Assembly (NCBI GenBank): GCA_938022235.1
Contig: CALIEL010000073.1
Coordinates: forward strand, 1-7,445
Origin: Oribacterium parvum
Lineage (GTDB): Bacteria > Bacillota > Clostridia > Lachnospirales > Lachnospiraceae
Reading direction: 5' to 3'
DNA length: 7,445 bases
A program made the position numbers and the translations under genes. Within the stretch, counting starts at the first letter, position 1, and each line of letters begins with the position of its first letter. Positions 6,367 to 7,445 of the stretch are shown here, one piece after another. The notes below the pieces were generated by a model, which was given only the letters and a program-made list of their open reading frames with translations, was not told where the DNA came from and made no database searches.

Positions 6367-7182
6367 TTAGCCTCTTTCCCTCTGTATGCCCTTCTCTAAA
6401 AAGTCCAAAAGGAAAAATAAAAGAAAACTGCTACATAGAAAAATCAGCCCGTAGGCACTGGCCAGATTTCTTTCTCCACTTTGAATATAGGGAACCATAA
6501 TCAGGCTTAGGCTTTTCACCTTTCCCCCGCCTAATATCAAGGTCAAAATATACTGGCTCATGGACAGGATATAGGACATCATAAAGGCCGGGAAAATGTA
6601 TGGATAGAGCAAGGGCAGGCTAATCTTCCAAAAAAGTTTTCCTCCCACAGCTCCCATTACCCTCCCCTGCTCTTCATAAAGCTTCATTTTTCTACTCATC
6701 CCTTCATGCAGGAAACTCACCGCATAGGGCAGGGCATAAAGAACATGGGCCAGAAACACGGTAAGAAATGGGTTTAAAATCTTTACTTTCAAAAATAGAA
6801 TCTGGGCTCCCATGGCAAAAACCGTTGCGGGAATCATAATAGGAAAATTCACCAAAAAGGCAAGGATGCCCTTTCCCTTAAGCCCCTCTTCATTTTGGTA
6901 TTTGGCCGTGCAAAAAGCCACCAGCACGGTACATAGGGAAACCAAAAGAGAGAAGGCCATACTGAAAAGCGTGTCCTGAAAAAGAGCCTTCCTCTGAAAA
7001 AGAATGCTTTTAAAGCCTCGAAGAGAAAAGCTCGTAGGAAAGAGCTCCGGCCAGGCATAACGTTCCGTAAAGCTGAACAATAGTAAAAAGAAAAGGGGCA
7101 GAACCAAGCTTAGGAAAAAAAGATTCCGAAAGAGAAGGTAAAGAACGCTGCCGGCCCTTCCTTTTGATTTTATAGAATTCAT
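6367..7182 (-). CDS. ABC importer permease, PotC-like (second membrane subunit)
   Basis: This 271-residue inner-membrane subunit of a binding-protein-dependent importer has six hydrophobic segments at about residues 13-38, 69-92, 105-130, 137-157, 190-217 and 240-262. The cytoplasmic coupling loop matches the EAA signature exactly in spacing: Glu171-Gln-Gly, Gly177, Ile187, Leu189-Pro190. This loop docks onto the ATPase. The ATG at 7182 is preceded by GGGGGAGG with a four-base spacer, all within the 12-bp gap after the first permease, so the two are cotranscribed. The length and order (permease, permease, ATPase) match spermidine/putrescine and related type I importers. The substrate cannot be read from the sequence. 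Confidence 0.92.
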   Translation of the reverse strand: MNSIKSKGRAGSVLYLLFRNLFFLSLVLPLFFLLLFSFTERYAWPELFPTSFSLRGFKSILFQRKALFQDTLFSMAFSLLVSLCTVLVAFCTAKYQNEEGLKGKGILAFLVNFPIMIPATVFAMGAQILFLKVKILNPFLTVFLAHVLYALPYAVSFLHEGMSRKMKLYEEQGRVMGAVGGKLFWKISLPLLYPYIFPAFMMSYILSMSQYILTLILGGGKVKSLSLIMVPYIQSGERNLASAYGLIFLCSSFLLFFLLDFLEKGIQRERG

Positions 7183-7194
7183 AGCGCCTCCCCC

Positions 7195-7445
7195 TTAGGT
7201 CTTCTTTTTCGGTAGGAATTTAAAATAAAAGTAGCTTAGAAACAGAGAAAACAAAAGAATAATGCCGTTATAGGCTAAAGCCACCGGCCTCTGTAAAAAG
7301 CCCCTCTGTAGCTCCTGGTAGGATAAAACCGATAAGGCCTTGGGGCTGGTGGCACCTAATAGATAGGGAAGGTCAAAGGCTCCGAAGGAGAAGGAGAAAA
7401 TAATGAAAAAGGCCGCCAAATACTGCCGTATGGATAAAGGCAGGG
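7195..7445 (-). CDS. ABC importer permease, PotB-like (C-terminal part, cut by window edge)
   Basis: The frame is open from the right window edge to TAA at 7197-7195, giving the last 82 residues. It begins with LPLSIRQYL, which fits the end of an EAA coupling loop (the I-x-LP part). Then comes a membrane segment with FSFSFGAFDLPYLLGATSPK, a stretch characteristic of the first permease of polyamine/iron-type importers, and a final hydrophobic segment (GIILLFSLFLSYFYF) before a Lys-rich tail. No start codon inside the window is the true start, and the N-terminal two-thirds lies beyond 7445. It pairs with the permease that follows 12 bp downstream. Confidence 0.88.
   Translation of the reverse strand, partial: LPLSIRQYLAAFFIIFSFSFGAFDLPYLLGATSPKALSVLSYQELQRGFLQRPVALAYNGIILLFSLFLSYFYFKFLPKKKT

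Noticed and set aside
6361..6370. A/T run after the permease stop as an intrinsic terminator
   Set aside because: No GC-rich stem precedes it on the coding strand.

Overview
All the genes in this window lie on the minus strand, so transcription runs from right to left. The complement strand is purine-rich, starts are preceded by strong AGGAGG-type ribosome binding sites, and the recombination genes are of the AddAB type in the order addB-addA. This points to a Gram-positive, low-to-moderate GC Bacillota. A member of the Clostridia, perhaps Lachnospiraceae, is my best guess from protein style, but the sequence does not prove it.

From the right edge in transcription order: the C-terminal end of a first ABC permease (7195-7445, cut by the window), a second ABC permease (6367-7182), a 120-bp gap, a PotA/FbpC-type ABC ATPase with a C-terminal TOBE-like region (5116-6246), a nucleoside hydrolase family protein (4214-5071), addB (787-4200), and the first 208 codons of addA (1-624, cut by the window). 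The first three genes form an importer of the spermidine/putrescine/iron type whose solute-binding protein is not in view. The nucleoside hydrolase follows the ATPase closely and is only 13 bp from addB, so the transporter, hydrolase and DNA-repair genes could be read as one transcript, although the 120-bp gap could hold a promoter.

The most unusual signal lies at two gene junctions. Between addB and addA there are about four tandem copies of a 39-41 bp unit. The array begins inside the last codons of addB and ends at the addA start, and three copies carry their own Shine-Dalgarno-like stretch plus ATG ahead of the real addA start. Between the ATPase and the nucleoside hydrolase, a 21-22 bp unit is repeated three times. 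It also spans a stop codon, a Shine-Dalgarno and an ATG, and here a 13-codon mini-ORF ends one base before the true start. In both cases a stop/RBS/start junction appears to have been tandemly duplicated, leaving decoy starts. A third short tandem repeat, of 15 bp, lies in frame inside the ATPase gene.

The hydrolase is also divergent. Its aspartate-rich N-terminal motif carries an insertion, and the position usually held by a catalytic His next to the calcium-binding Asp is Trp. No RNA genes, CRISPR array, insertion sequence or convincing terminator was seen. The window is mostly ordinary chromosomal sequence, and I see no clear sign of a wholly new system in it.
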